Below, piece after piece: positions 8,621-17,576 of a DNA stretch of 64,000 nt (its first letter is position 1; each line of letters begins with the position of its first letter). The translations under genes and the position numbers were made by a program. The stretch is from Sphingomonadales bacterium (GTDB lineage Bacteria > Pseudomonadota > Alphaproteobacteria > SMXS01): positions 1 through 64,000 of the forward strand of contig JALHLV010000015.1 of NCBI GenBank assembly GCA_022844405.1, given 5' to 3'. The notes beneath the pieces were generated by a model. It searched no databases. It was not told the DNA's origin and worked only from the letters and a program-made list of their open reading frames with translations.

Positions 8621-9160
8621 TCAAGTTTTGTCTTTCAGTTTCTTCAAAACAGCGAACGGATTCGGCACTGTGCTGTCGTCATCGCCGTCGTCTTCAGGCA
8701 AATCCGGCGCCGCGGCGCCGGGCGCGCGCGGATAGGGATCGAGCGCCAGCGCCAGATACTGCACGCCGATGTCGCCCAGATCGACGATTCCCGCGTCGGC
8801 CGTCTCGATGTCGTCCTCGTCCACGTCGATGTCGAGTTCGGCGCGCCGATCGGCCTCCTCCTCCGTCGCCAGCTGGACGCGGACCCGCTCGTCGATCTGC
8901 GCGGCGACCGGATCGCCGGTGATGATGCATTCCTGGGTGACAGCCGCCGCAAGCCGGGCGTCGAACACGGCCGAGCGGCCACGGCGCACGGGCTCGAGAC
9001 TGCCCCGCACCGTGAACGCCGCCAGGCCAAGCAGCCCCAGGCGCCGGGCGATGGCGTCCCGCTCGGCTTCGCTCGCGGTGATCTCGATGGCCCGCCCTCC
9101 ATCGGGCAGGGAGACGATGTCGAATGGACGGTGCAGTTCAGGGGGCTCGCGCGCGCTCAC
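8621..9160 (-). CDS. YceD/DUF177 family protein (23S rRNA accumulation)
   Basis: A 179-residue acidic protein of the YceD family, linked in Escherichia coli and plants to 23S rRNA accumulation. Visible landmarks are the central Q-E-C-I-I-T-G-D-P (Cys78), the D-L-G-D-I-G-V-Q-Y-L-A-L-A-L-D-P-Y-P-R stretch around 127-144 and the C-terminal N-P-F-A-V-L-K-K-L-K. The GTG start at 9160 overlaps the chaperone gene stop (GTGA). Co-location with rpmF fits a ribosome-related role. Confidence 0.88.
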   Translation of the reverse strand: MSAREPPELHRPFDIVSLPDGGRAIEITASEAERDAIARRLGLLGLAAFTVRGSLEPVRRGRSAVFDARLAAAVTQECIITGDPVAAQIDERVRVQLATEEEADRRAELDIDVDEDDIETADAGIVDLGDIGVQYLALALDPYPRAPGAAAPDLPEDDGDDDSTVPNPFAVLKKLKDKT

Positions 9161-9717
9161 GGCACGTCTCCGGGCGCGGGTCCGAAGCTGACCTCGCCCG
9201 CCATCAGGGCCGCGATCGGAAAGGTCTTCAGGGCGGCGTTCTCGCGGCGGACATAGAAGGCGATCCGCGCGAGTGCGTCCGCCGCCGCCGGCGCCGAGCG
9301 GTAGAGGTTGCGGGTCAGCGCCTCCTCGAGCGCGCCGCCACCCGCTTCCAGTGCTTCCTCATAGGCCTTCACCCGGCCCATGAACGCCTTTCCCATGGCG
9401 CGCACCCGCCGGCCGATTCCCATGTCGCCCACGCCCATCTCGCGCAGCGACCGGTCCATGTCGGCGAACATCTCGTCGAACAGCGCCTGGGACAGCCTCT
9501 CGCCGTCGGGACCGCCGTCGCGCAGGCGGCGCATGATCAGAAACGCGTGCAGCACGATCATGTCGAAGCGGCCGTCGATGGTGTCCGGCACGCCGCCCGC
9601 CAGGTAGAACCCGGGCCGGCGCGACTGGGCGACCGCCGTGTTGTAGAGCGTGTTGGCGCGGAGCTGGTCCGGCGAGGGCATGAACGCCCGTTGAAGGTTC
9701 TTGAGAAACTGCAGCAT
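9157..9717 (-). CDS. Ubiquinol-cytochrome c chaperone family protein
   Basis: A 186-residue protein of the CBP3/UQCC1-like family, which helps assemble cytochrome b into the bc1 complex. The diagnostic part is the middle (Y-N-T-A-V-A-Q-S-R-R-P-G-F-Y, then D-T-I-D-G-R-F-D-M-I-V-L-H-A-F and F-D-E-M-F-A-D-M-D-R-S-L-R-E-M-G-V-G-D). No signal peptide is seen, so it probably acts at the cytoplasmic face of the inner membrane. It is divergent from bamE and coupled to the YceD gene. Confidence 0.88.
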   Translation of the reverse strand: MLQFLKNLQRAFMPSPDQLRANTLYNTAVAQSRRPGFYLAGGVPDTIDGRFDMIVLHAFLIMRRLRDGGPDGERLSQALFDEMFADMDRSLREMGVGDMGIGRRVRAMGKAFMGRVKAYEEALEAGGGALEEALTRNLYRSAPAAADALARIAFYVRRENAALKTFPIAALMAGEVSFGPAPGDVP

Positions 9718-9854
9718 GTGGCCTATTCCAACAGGCGATCACCGACCGGCGCGAACGTTGACAGTGCCGGGGCGCGATGCCATTTTCTAGCCCAGCGAAT
9801 AGGCCCTTGGCCGCGCGCCGTCAACCGGCGGCCGGCATCTCGACATAGAGTGAG

Positions 9855-10319
9855 TTGGTGAACAGACAGACGCTTCTCGTTGCACTGGGTCTGGTGGCCT
9901 CGGCAGTCATGCTGCCGGGCTGCGCCAAGACCGTCGATACGCGCGGATATTTGATGGACGAGGATCTGATCAAGGAAATCAGGCCGGGCGTCGACAACCG
10001 CGCCTCCGTGCTGGCCGCCCTGGGCACGCCCACGGTACCAGGCACCTTCGACGACGAGAACTGGTACTACGTGGCCAGGACCCAGGAAAGCTGGGCGTTC
10101 TTCCGGCCCGACGTGGTCGACAACCAGGTGCTGCAGGTTTCGTTCGACCAGTCCGGCAACGTCAAGGAAATCTCCCGCGCCGGCATGGAATCGGCCCGCG
10201 AGATCGACCCGGTGGGCGAGAAGACCCCGACCCGCGGCAAGGAGCTGGGTTTCTTCGAGCAGATCTTCAGCAACATCGGCCGCTTCAGCGGCCCCGGTCC
10301 GGCCTCGCCGGGCAACTAA
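9855..10319 (+). CDS. bamE: Outer-membrane assembly factor BamE (SmpA/OmlA lipoprotein)
   Basis: Lipoprotein subunit of the BAM complex that inserts beta-barrel proteins in the outer membrane. The ~154-residue product has a lipoprotein signal with the lipobox L-P-G-C (Cys23), then the SmpA/OmlA domain (I-R-P-G-V-D-N-R-A-S-V-L-A-A-L-G-T-P, W-Y-Y-V). The start is a rare codon: TTG 9855 or the adjacent GTG 9858, with GAGTGAG just upstream. It is the only plus-strand gene in this part of the window and faces hppA across a shared terminator. Confidence 0.93.
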   Translation: MVNRQTLLVALGLVASAVMLPGCAKTVDTRGYLMDEDLIKEIRPGVDNRASVLAALGTPTVPGTFDDENWYYVARTQESWAFFRPDVVDNQVLQVSFDQSGNVKEISRAGMESAREIDPVGEKTPTRGKELGFFEQIFSNIGRFSGPGPASPGN

Positions 10320-10352
10320 GCCCTCACGCGGCATAACTCACCCCTCAAGGAA

Positions 10353-10382
10353 AAGGACCCGGCGGTTTCCCGCCGGGTCCTT
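10353..10382. terminator. Bidirectional terminator between bamE and hppA
   Basis: Perfect stem GGACCCGGCGG (10355-10365) with CCGCCGGGTCC (10370-10380), 4-nt loop, extended by AA/TT, with A-rich sequence on the left and TTCTCTTTTC on the right. It can stop transcription of convergent bamE (plus) and hppA (minus). Confidence 0.88.
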
Positions 10383-10402
10383 CTCTTTTCGTCCGCTTCC
10401 CG

Positions 10403-12490
<2,088 letters not shown>

Positions 12491-12857
12491 CAGAGACTTC
12501 CCTCATTTGTTTGTTAGGTTCTCTTTCCCGAGGCGACTCTCTCGAGAACCTGTGGAATCGCCCCATTTTTTAGGGCTTCGGTGCGGGCGGAACTCTGCCG
12601 TATTCGCCCCCCAAACGCAAGCGTCGCGCCCGTGCCACAAAGCGCCGAAGCGACGGCCTGTCGGCGTCATCCGTTCGGTTCAGCTTCGCGATCGGTCAAG
12701 GGAGTTGGGCGGGCTTACGTTGCCTGGCCCGAAAAAGCGAACGCCGGGTTTCGAGCGGGGAAAATGCCCGCTTCGAAACCCGGCGCTTATGCCGGCCCAA
12801 GTATACCCGGCAAAACTCCTGGCGCTTCCGCCTCGTGGTGAGGCGGTGCAGCCTGTG
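12491..12857. other. Intergenic region upstream of hppA (367 bp)
   Basis: Holds the hppA 5' region and the terminator of the luxI unit. In the hppA leader the 8-bp inverted repeat AGGTTCTC (12516-12523) / GAGAACCT (12544-12551) flanks a 20-nt spacer and could be an operator or leader hairpin. A T6 run lies at 12568-12573. The rest (about 12580-12740) shows no convincing ORF, tRNA or repeat. Confidence 0.5.
12743..12785 (-). terminator. Terminator after the luxI-small ORF unit
   Basis: Near-perfect stem (CGCCGGGTTTCGA..GCGGG with CCCGCTTCGAAACCCGGCG, one bulged base) around a short A-rich loop. On the minus strand it is followed by TTCGCTTTTT, so it ends transcription from luxI before the hppA promoter. 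Confidence 0.8.
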
Positions 12858-13043
12858 TTAATTCGCGCTGCCGCGAATCCACTTCGAGATATCGTTGATG
12901 GCGTCGTCGAGGATCTGGGCGACCTCGCTCAGTTCGGCCCACCGGGCCTCACGGGCGAGATACTGCAGACCGGGGAGAAGCGACTGGGCGTTCTCCTGCG
13001 CGGTCTCGGCCACCAAACCACTGATGCGCGTTTCCGGGGTCAT
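12858..13043 (-). CDS. 61-residue protein coupled to luxI, unknown function
   Basis: I do not recognise this family. The ATG at 13041-13043 follows the luxI stop by a single base, so it is almost certainly translated with luxI. The product is short, soluble and helix-prone: acidic and Ala/Leu-rich, with L-V-A-E-T-A-Q-E-N-A-Q and W-A-E-L-S-E-V-A-Q-I-L-D-D-A-I near the middle, ending in I-S-K-W-I-R-G. There are no cysteines, membrane segments or DNA-binding motif. A longer frame reaches 13139, but that would overlap luxI heavily. It could modulate the synthase or the receptor; this is inference from position only. Confidence 0.65.
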   Translation of the reverse strand: MTPETRISGLVAETAQENAQSLLPGLQYLAREARWAELSEVAQILDDAINDISKWIRGSAN

Positions 13044-13044
13044 G

Positions 13045-13689
13045 TTAAGCCACCTTTTCCTGTGTTTCGACGGCCGCGAGGTCGTCGGCGGTCTGTAGAA
13101 CGGAGTACGTGATGCCGAGCTTGCCGCGGACGCGTGCAAGGATTTCCGGCGATACTTTCGGCGCCACGGCGCGGACGGCTTCGCCGCCGATCATCCGGGT
13201 TTCACCCAGGACCGTCACCGGCCAGCCGGTGCGTTCCATGAGGATCGTCTGCAGCGCGACGGGCATCAGGATGTAAAACTCATCGATGCCTTCGCGGATG
13301 CCCAACTCGAGATAGGCGCACATCATCTCACCGACCGCGCGCGCCTTCTCGGCGTCGCCAAGATCGGGATCGACCGCAAGTCGTGTCCCCTCCCACACGC
13401 GGTCGGACTTCACGATCGGCGCGAAGGTGACCATGTCGGGGAACACTTCCTCGAGCATGTAGGGCATGCTGGTGGGACTGACGCGGGTGACGGCGCGAAC
13501 GACGTTCTGCTTGTCCCGATAGGTCAGGTACGTGGCAGCCGGCGTATCGAACTGGTCGAATTCCATGCCCCGATAGCTCGGGACGTCGTAGCCTTGCTGC
13601 TGAATGAATACCTTATAACGAAGACGATGCTGCGACGCGATCGCATCGCCGAAGAGATGGGCTGTTTCGCAGGTTATGCAATCGATCAT
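13045..13689 (-). CDS. LuxI-type acyl-homoserine-lactone synthase
   Basis: Makes an N-acyl-homoserine-lactone signal from SAM and an acyl donor. The 214-residue protein keeps the invariant residues of the family: Arg24 and Phe28 in R-L-R-Y-K-V-F, Asp45 and Asp48 in E-F-D-Q-F-D, Arg69, Phe83, and Glu100/Arg103 in W-E-G-T-R. The usual tryptophan after the first motif is Tyr34. Parts such as E-E-V-F-P and T-G-W-P-V-T-V-L-G recall the BjaI/RpaI group that uses acyl-CoA or aryl-CoA donors, but the signal cannot be read from sequence. It has its own promoter region with a lux-box-like palindrome. Confidence 0.93.
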   Translation of the reverse strand: MIDCITCETAHLFGDAIASQHRLRYKVFIQQQGYDVPSYRGMEFDQFDTPAATYLTYRDKQNVVRAVTRVSPTSMPYMLEEVFPDMVTFAPIVKSDRVWEGTRLAVDPDLGDAEKARAVGEMMCAYLELGIREGIDEFYILMPVALQTILMERTGWPVTVLGETRMIGGEAVRAVAPKVSPEILARVRGKLGITYSVLQTADDLAAVETQEKVA

Positions 13690-13751
13690 GGCTCTATCAT
13701 CAGGTTATGGGTTGAAGCCTGATGACGTTACCCCGCCGGCGCACGCGCCAC

Positions 13752-13771
13752 ACCTACGGTACTCCGTAGGG
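13752..13771 (-). promoter_or_regulatory. lux-box-like operator upstream of luxI
   Basis: Inverted repeat with perfect 7-bp arms CCTACGG (13753-13759) and CCGTAGG (13764-13770) around TACT, nearly extended by one more pair, about 20 bp in total like known lux boxes. It is centred about 73 bp upstream of the luxI ATG, where an activator site at -42 would put the transcription start about 30 nt before the gene. It is the natural binding site for the adjacent LuxR protein, giving positive autoregulation. Confidence 0.55.
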
Positions 13772-14002
13772 TATTGCGAAAATCTACTTACGCCTTGAAA
13801 TCAAATGGGGTTTCGACCCAGGCATAACGCGTTCGAACCGTTGGAGGCCGTTTGGACGGTCCGTTACCCGGGATAGATAAAACTTGAATTAGAATAAACT
13901 GGGGCCGAGCCGCAGCAGCTTTGTGACGACCGCCCGCGCGCGGCGGTCCCGCCGCCCGGGCAGTCTCGTCCCGCGTTTCTCTCGCCGCCAGACATGAAAA
14001 TG

Positions 14003-14035
14003 CGAAGGCCGCGACGGGGATCGTCGCGGCCTTCG
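14003..14035 (-). terminator. Terminator downstream of luxR
   Basis: Perfect 14-bp stem CGAAGGCCGCGACG / CGTCGCGGCCTTCG with a 5-nt loop, followed on the minus strand by CATTTTCATG. It starts 24 nt after the luxR stop. Confidence 0.8.
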
Positions 14036-14058
14036 GCGTAAAACCAGTGGTGTCAGCG

Positions 14059-14781
14059 TTACGGGAGGATCAAACCGAAATGCAGCGCCTTGACCACGGC
14101 GGTGATGCGGCTGTCGACATCCAGCTTCTTGAGGATGTTGCGGACATGGAACTCGACGCCGTGCTCGGAGATGCCGATGATTTCGCCGATCGTCCAGTTG
14201 CTCTTGCCCTGGGCGCACCAGTGGAGAACCTCACGCTCGCGCGCGGTCAGCGAGACGGCGATCTGATCGCGGCTGCCCGGCTCTTCGAACGACCAGTAAT
14301 TCAGGTGGAACTGGTGCACCAGGGCGTTCAGCACGCCCAGGTGACGCGGCGCATCCGTCTGGCCGGCGGAGCTGGCCAGGCCGACGCCCGAGCTTTCGCC
14401 GCGGGGGCCGTGAAGCGGAATGCCGACACCATCGTTCAAGCCGGCGTCAACGGCGCCTTCCATCAGGAAGCGCTGCTGCTTGGTCAGGTGCATGTGCTTG
14501 GGCAGCGCGTCCCAGCAGAACGGTCGCGGCGCGACGATACCGTAGCGCACGACCGGGTCGAACTTGTCCCAGCGCTTGGACGCATACTGGCCGAGCCAGT
14601 CATTGGGATAGTTGGTCAGCACGACGGAGGAGCCTTCTTCTTCGCCTTCGCCGACGGCGCGGGTGCTGTGATACATCACCCGGTCGAAACCATACTGGCC
14701 GACCACCTGCCGGAAGAGGACAAGAGCCTCGTCCCGAGACTGGGCGGCGTTTGAACGTTCAATGTACTCCAGGATCTCCAT
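14059..14781 (-). CDS. LuxR-type acyl-homoserine-lactone receptor/regulator
   Basis: A 240-residue cytoplasmic transcription factor. The N-terminal ligand domain keeps the pocket residues of the LuxR/TraR family: Trp62, Tyr66, Asp75-Pro76 and Trp90, with a glycine near 118-120. The C-terminal HTH (residues ~178-235) has L-T-A-R-E-R-E-V-L and V-E-F-H-V-R-N-I-L-K-K-L, including Glu182. It lies next to luxI in the same direction, and 4 nt after a degenerate LuxR paralog with which it forms an operon. It likely activates luxI through the palindrome at 13752-13771. Confidence 0.93.
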   Translation of the reverse strand: MEILEYIERSNAAQSRDEALVLFRQVVGQYGFDRVMYHSTRAVGEGEEEGSSVVLTNYPNDWLGQYASKRWDKFDPVVRYGIVAPRPFCWDALPKHMHLTKQQRFLMEGAVDAGLNDGVGIPLHGPRGESSGVGLASSAGQTDAPRHLGVLNALVHQFHLNYWSFEEPGSRDQIAVSLTAREREVLHWCAQGKSNWTIGEIIGISEHGVEFHVRNILKKLDVDSRITAVVKALHFGLILP

Positions 14782-14785
14782 GGGC

Positions 14786-15430
14786 TTATCCGATCTCAGG
14801 AGAAATCAAGTGCAGGCGAAGCGAGATGACCACTGCGTGGACTTCGTTCTGCGCGCGGAGGCTTTTGGTGGCGGTGCGCATGTGACGGCGGAAATCGTCG
14901 GGCATCATGCCATACATCTTCAGGCGCGCCGGTGTCACGGCGCCTTCCGCCTGCAGTCTCAGGCAGCACTTCTCTTCTTCCGACAGCTGCGGCACCGGCG
15001 GGATGAAGCCGTGGGCCTTGAGCGCCTGCGAGGTCAGATCGTAGAATTCGCGGCCCCGGTCGAGCAGGTCGCCGGTGGCGACCTCGCCGAGCGCGTGAGG
15101 CATCAGGGTCAGCAGCGCCTTTTCGTCGTCGCCGCCGCGATAGGGCAGGACGAGCACCGGAGACTGGCTGCCGGCCGGGTCCGACCACCAGAAAGCGCCG
15201 CGGCCCATGGACTCGCCGATGGACAGGGGCGCCAGAACGGTGGCCATGCGGGCCAGGTAGCCCGGCTGATCGACGATGGACAGGCTCGTCAGCGTGATGT
15301 CGGGGCACTCACCGTCGTTCCAGACGGTGTAGAGGTGGAATCCGAAGTGCGCGAAGCCCCGCGTTCTCACGAACGCGCCGAACTTGCGCTTGATCCCTTC
15401 CAGTTCGCCCACTTGCTCGTACTCTGCCAT
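14786..15430 (-). CDS. Degenerate LuxR-family paralog
   Basis: A 214-residue protein that can be aligned with its neighbour LuxR along its length. The C-terminal part (L-S-E-E-E-K-C-C-L-R-L, then F-R-R-H-M-R-T-A-T-K-S-L) matches the HTH spacing, but the glycine turn and the recognition-helix signature are replaced. In the N-terminal half the Trp/Tyr/Asp-Pro pocket residues are mostly absent; a W-W pair at 81-82 may correspond to the second tryptophan. It is first in the operon with luxR. It may be a ligand-independent modulator or heterodimer partner of LuxR, or bind another ligand. I do not know a named family for it. Confidence 0.7.
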   Translation of the reverse strand: MAEYEQVGELEGIKRKFGAFVRTRGFAHFGFHLYTVWNDGECPDITLTSLSIVDQPGYLARMATVLAPLSIGESMGRGAFWWSDPAGSQSPVLVLPYRGGDDEKALLTLMPHALGEVATGDLLDRGREFYDLTSQALKAHGFIPPVPQLSEEEKCCLRLQAEGAVTPARLKMYGMMPDDFRRHMRTATKSLRAQNEVHAVVISLRLHLISPEIG

Positions 15431-15669
15431 TACTGATCTTTTGAGCCCAATCCCATGTCAGCGGGATACTAGGCAACATTCCGCGCCCGCACAACGATTC
15501 TCGCGAGGAATGAGGGGCAAAACACCGTGATTCTGACACTTTCCGGTCAAAATTCGGGACCCTGGACCCCAACGCCGCCGGAAAATGCCCTGAAATCAGC
15601 CCAGTGGCGCTCAAAAGCGTCAGGAACCGGTCAACCGCTTCGAATCGTTGGTAACAATTTGAAATAATT

Positions 15670-16644
15670 TCAACGATGCCGGAATCCGGGGGTTTCCGGG
15701 GTGATGTCAGCACCCGCCGCATCGAACACCCGGATCCTCTTACCGGCGACGATCCGGCCGATGCGGGTCGCCGCTACCCCGACGCCCGACAACCGCCGAT
15801 CGAGCGCCCCGACCGCGTCCGGCGGGATGCTGAAGACCAGCTCGTAGTCGTCGCCCCCGGCCAGCGCGACCGCGATCAGGTCGGGACGGTGATCGATCGC
15901 TCGCCGCGCCTGCGGCGACAGCGGCACGAGCGCGGCCTCGATCACGGCCCCGACGCCCGACGCCGAACACAGATGGCCGAGGTCGGCGACGAGACCGTCC
16001 GAAACGTCCAGACCGGCGGAGGCGACGCCCACCAGGGCGGCGCCGGCGGCGAGGCGCGGCCGCGGCAGCCTGTAGCGGTCGGCCAGAAAGCCGTCGGGGT
16101 CGGCAACCGCGCCGCGCAGGGCCATCAGCCCCAACGCCGCGTCGCCGACGGTACCGGTAACGAACACCACGTCGCCGGGACTCGCGCCCGACCGGCGCAG
16201 CAGGCGCCCCTGCCGGACGAACCCGAGTGCGGTGAGCGACAAAGTCAGCGGGCCAGGCGTGGACGTCGTATCGCCGCCCAGCAGCGCGATGCCGAATTCA
16301 CGCTGGTCGGCGGCGAGGCCGGCGGCGAAGGCGCGCAGCCAGCCGTCGCCGATCTCCGGCGGCAGGCTCAGCCCCAGCGCGTAACCGTGGGGAGCGGCGC
16401 CCATGGCGGCCAGATCGGACAGGTTGACCCTGAGCAGCTTGCGCGCCACCAGATCGGGCGGATCGTCCGGCAGGAAGTGCACGCCCGACACCATCATGTC
16501 CTTGGTCATGACGATGTCGTTTCCGGCTGGTGGCGTGATGATGGCGGCGTCGTCGGTCAGTCCGAAGCCGCCGGGCGCGGCCAGCGGCGCGAACAGTTCG
16601 GCGATGAGCTCGAATTCACCCAGACGCGGCGTGTCGCCCGGCAT
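15670..16644 (-). CDS. thiL: Thiamine-monophosphate kinase
   Basis: Phosphorylates thiamine monophosphate to the active cofactor thiamine diphosphate. The 324-residue protein has the PurM/ThiL fold landmarks G-L-T-D-D-A-A-I near residue 28, K-L-L-R-V-N-L-S-D-L-A-A-M-G-A, L-L-G-G-D-T-T near 123 and the C-terminal G-G-D-D-Y-E-L. The ATG start is 9 nt after nusB, so it is the last gene of the rpiB-to-thiL run. A 239-bp gap with only a weak hairpin separates it from the lux genes downstream. Confidence 0.95.
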   Translation of the reverse strand: MPGDTPRLGEFELIAELFAPLAAPGGFGLTDDAAIITPPAGNDIVMTKDMMVSGVHFLPDDPPDLVARKLLRVNLSDLAAMGAAPHGYALGLSLPPEIGDGWLRAFAAGLAADQREFGIALLGGDTTSTPGPLTLSLTALGFVRQGRLLRRSGASPGDVVFVTGTVGDAALGLMALRGAVADPDGFLADRYRLPRPRLAAGAALVGVASAGLDVSDGLVADLGHLCSASGVGAVIEAALVPLSPQARRAIDHRPDLIAVALAGGDDYELVFSIPPDAVGALDRRLSGVGVAATRIGRIVAGKRIRVFDAAGADITPETPGFRHR

Positions 16645-16653
16645 GGCGGCCGC

Positions 16654-17136
16654 TCAGCGGGCCGGCCCGGGGCGGACCTGCCGGGAGACGTTGTCGAGGA
16701 CGCCGTTGACGAAGCCGGGCTCCTTGCCGGCGAAGAAGGCGTGGGCCACGTCCATGTACTCGTTGATCACCACCGCCGTGGGCACGTCGGGCCGGGCGAT
16801 CATCTCGTAGGCGCCGGCACGCAGCACGGCCAGCACGAGCCTTTCCAGCCGGTCCATGGTGCGGGTGCCGGTCAACGCCGCTTCGATGTGGCTGTCGATC
16901 ACGGCGCGGCGCTCCCAGGCGCCGCTCACGATATCGGCGAACAGCGCCTCGTCGGCCGGTGCATAGATGTCGCCGTCGATCTCCTTGCCGAACCGCCAGG
17001 CGCGGAACTCGGATATCACCAGCGCCGGCACCGGTTCGTCGGTGGAGGCGAGCTGATAGAGCGCCTGGACGGCCGCGAGCCTGGAGGCGCTGCGCGAGGC
17101 GCCCTTGTCCTTCGGAAGGGTACTTTCGGCCGTCAT
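16654..17136 (-). CDS. nusB: Transcription antitermination factor NusB
   Basis: Binds boxA RNA with NusE (S10) in rRNA antitermination. The 160-residue all-helical protein shows S-R-L-A-A-V-Q-A-L-Y-Q-L near the N-terminus, D-R-L-E-R-L-V-L-A-V-L-R, P-T-A-V-V-I-N-E-Y-M-D-V-A-H-A-F and F-V-N-G-V-L-D, the standard NusB pattern. The ATG overlaps the ribH stop by 4 bases. The riboflavin-nusB-thiL order is common across proteobacteria. Confidence 0.96.
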   Translation of the reverse strand: MTAESTLPKDKGASRSASRLAAVQALYQLASTDEPVPALVISEFRAWRFGKEIDGDIYAPADEALFADIVSGAWERRAVIDSHIEAALTGTRTMDRLERLVLAVLRAGAYEMIARPDVPTAVVINEYMDVAHAFFAGKEPGFVNGVLDNVSRQVRPGPAR

Positions 17137-17576
17137 GGCGGCCCGAGTTCCCGCTTGATCGCGATCATCCGCAGCGCCGCATGGGCGACTTCCGCGCCCT
17201 TGTTCTTGCGGTCGACCGACGCGCGGGCCCAGGCCTGCTCGCCGTTTTCGCAGGTCAGCACGCCAAAGCCGATGGCGAGCCGGTCGCGGAACGCGAGCTC
17301 CTGCAGGCCCCGTGCGCTCTCACCGCAGACATAGTCGTAATGGGTCGTCTCGCCGCGGATGACGCAGCCCAGCGCCACGTAGCCGTCATAGGATCGGGTT
17401 CCCGAGGCTTCGGCCATGGCGATGGCGGCCGGGATCTCGAACGCGCCCGGCACGTCGATGATGTCGTAGGTTGCGCCCGCCGCGTCCAGGGCAAGCGTGG
17501 CGCCGCGGGTCAGCTCGGCGATGATGTCCTGGTAGAACGGCGCGCGGACGATCAGCAGATGGAGGCTAGTGGACAT
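17133..17576 (-). CDS. ribH: 6,7-dimethyl-8-ribityllumazine synthase
   Basis: Penultimate step of riboflavin synthesis, condensing the dihydroxybutanone phosphate made by RibB with the RibD product. The 147-residue protein contains V-P-G-A-F-E-I-P-A-A near residue 43, the G-C-V-I-R-G-E-T-T-H-Y-D-Y-V segment with the catalytic histidine, and L-T-C-E-N-G-E-Q-A. It overlaps ribB by 11 bases and nusB by 4, so it is tightly coupled in the operon. Confidence 0.95.
   Translation of the reverse strand: MSTSLHLLIVRAPFYQDIIAELTRGATLALDAAGATYDIIDVPGAFEIPAAIAMAEASGTRSYDGYVALGCVIRGETTHYDYVCGESARGLQELAFRDRLAIGFGVLTCENGEQAWARASVDRKNKGAEVAHAALRMIAIKRELGPP

Larger units (their letters stand above)
13690..14058. 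other. luxI-luxR intergenic region (369 bp)
   Basis: Carries luxI promoter signals and the luxR terminator. From luxI outward: an 8-bp inverted repeat TCATCAGG/CCTGATGA (13697-13725) in the leader, a lux-box-like palindrome (13752-13771), an AT-richer patch (13775-13895), and the luxR terminator (14003-14035). No additional ORF with family resemblance was found. Confidence 0.6.

Noticed and set aside
15431-15669. Hidden gene or lux box in the gap between the LuxR paralog and thiL
   Set aside because: No frame with family resemblance and no copy of the CCTACGG dyad; only a weak AAGCG/CGCTT hairpin that may end the thiL transcript.
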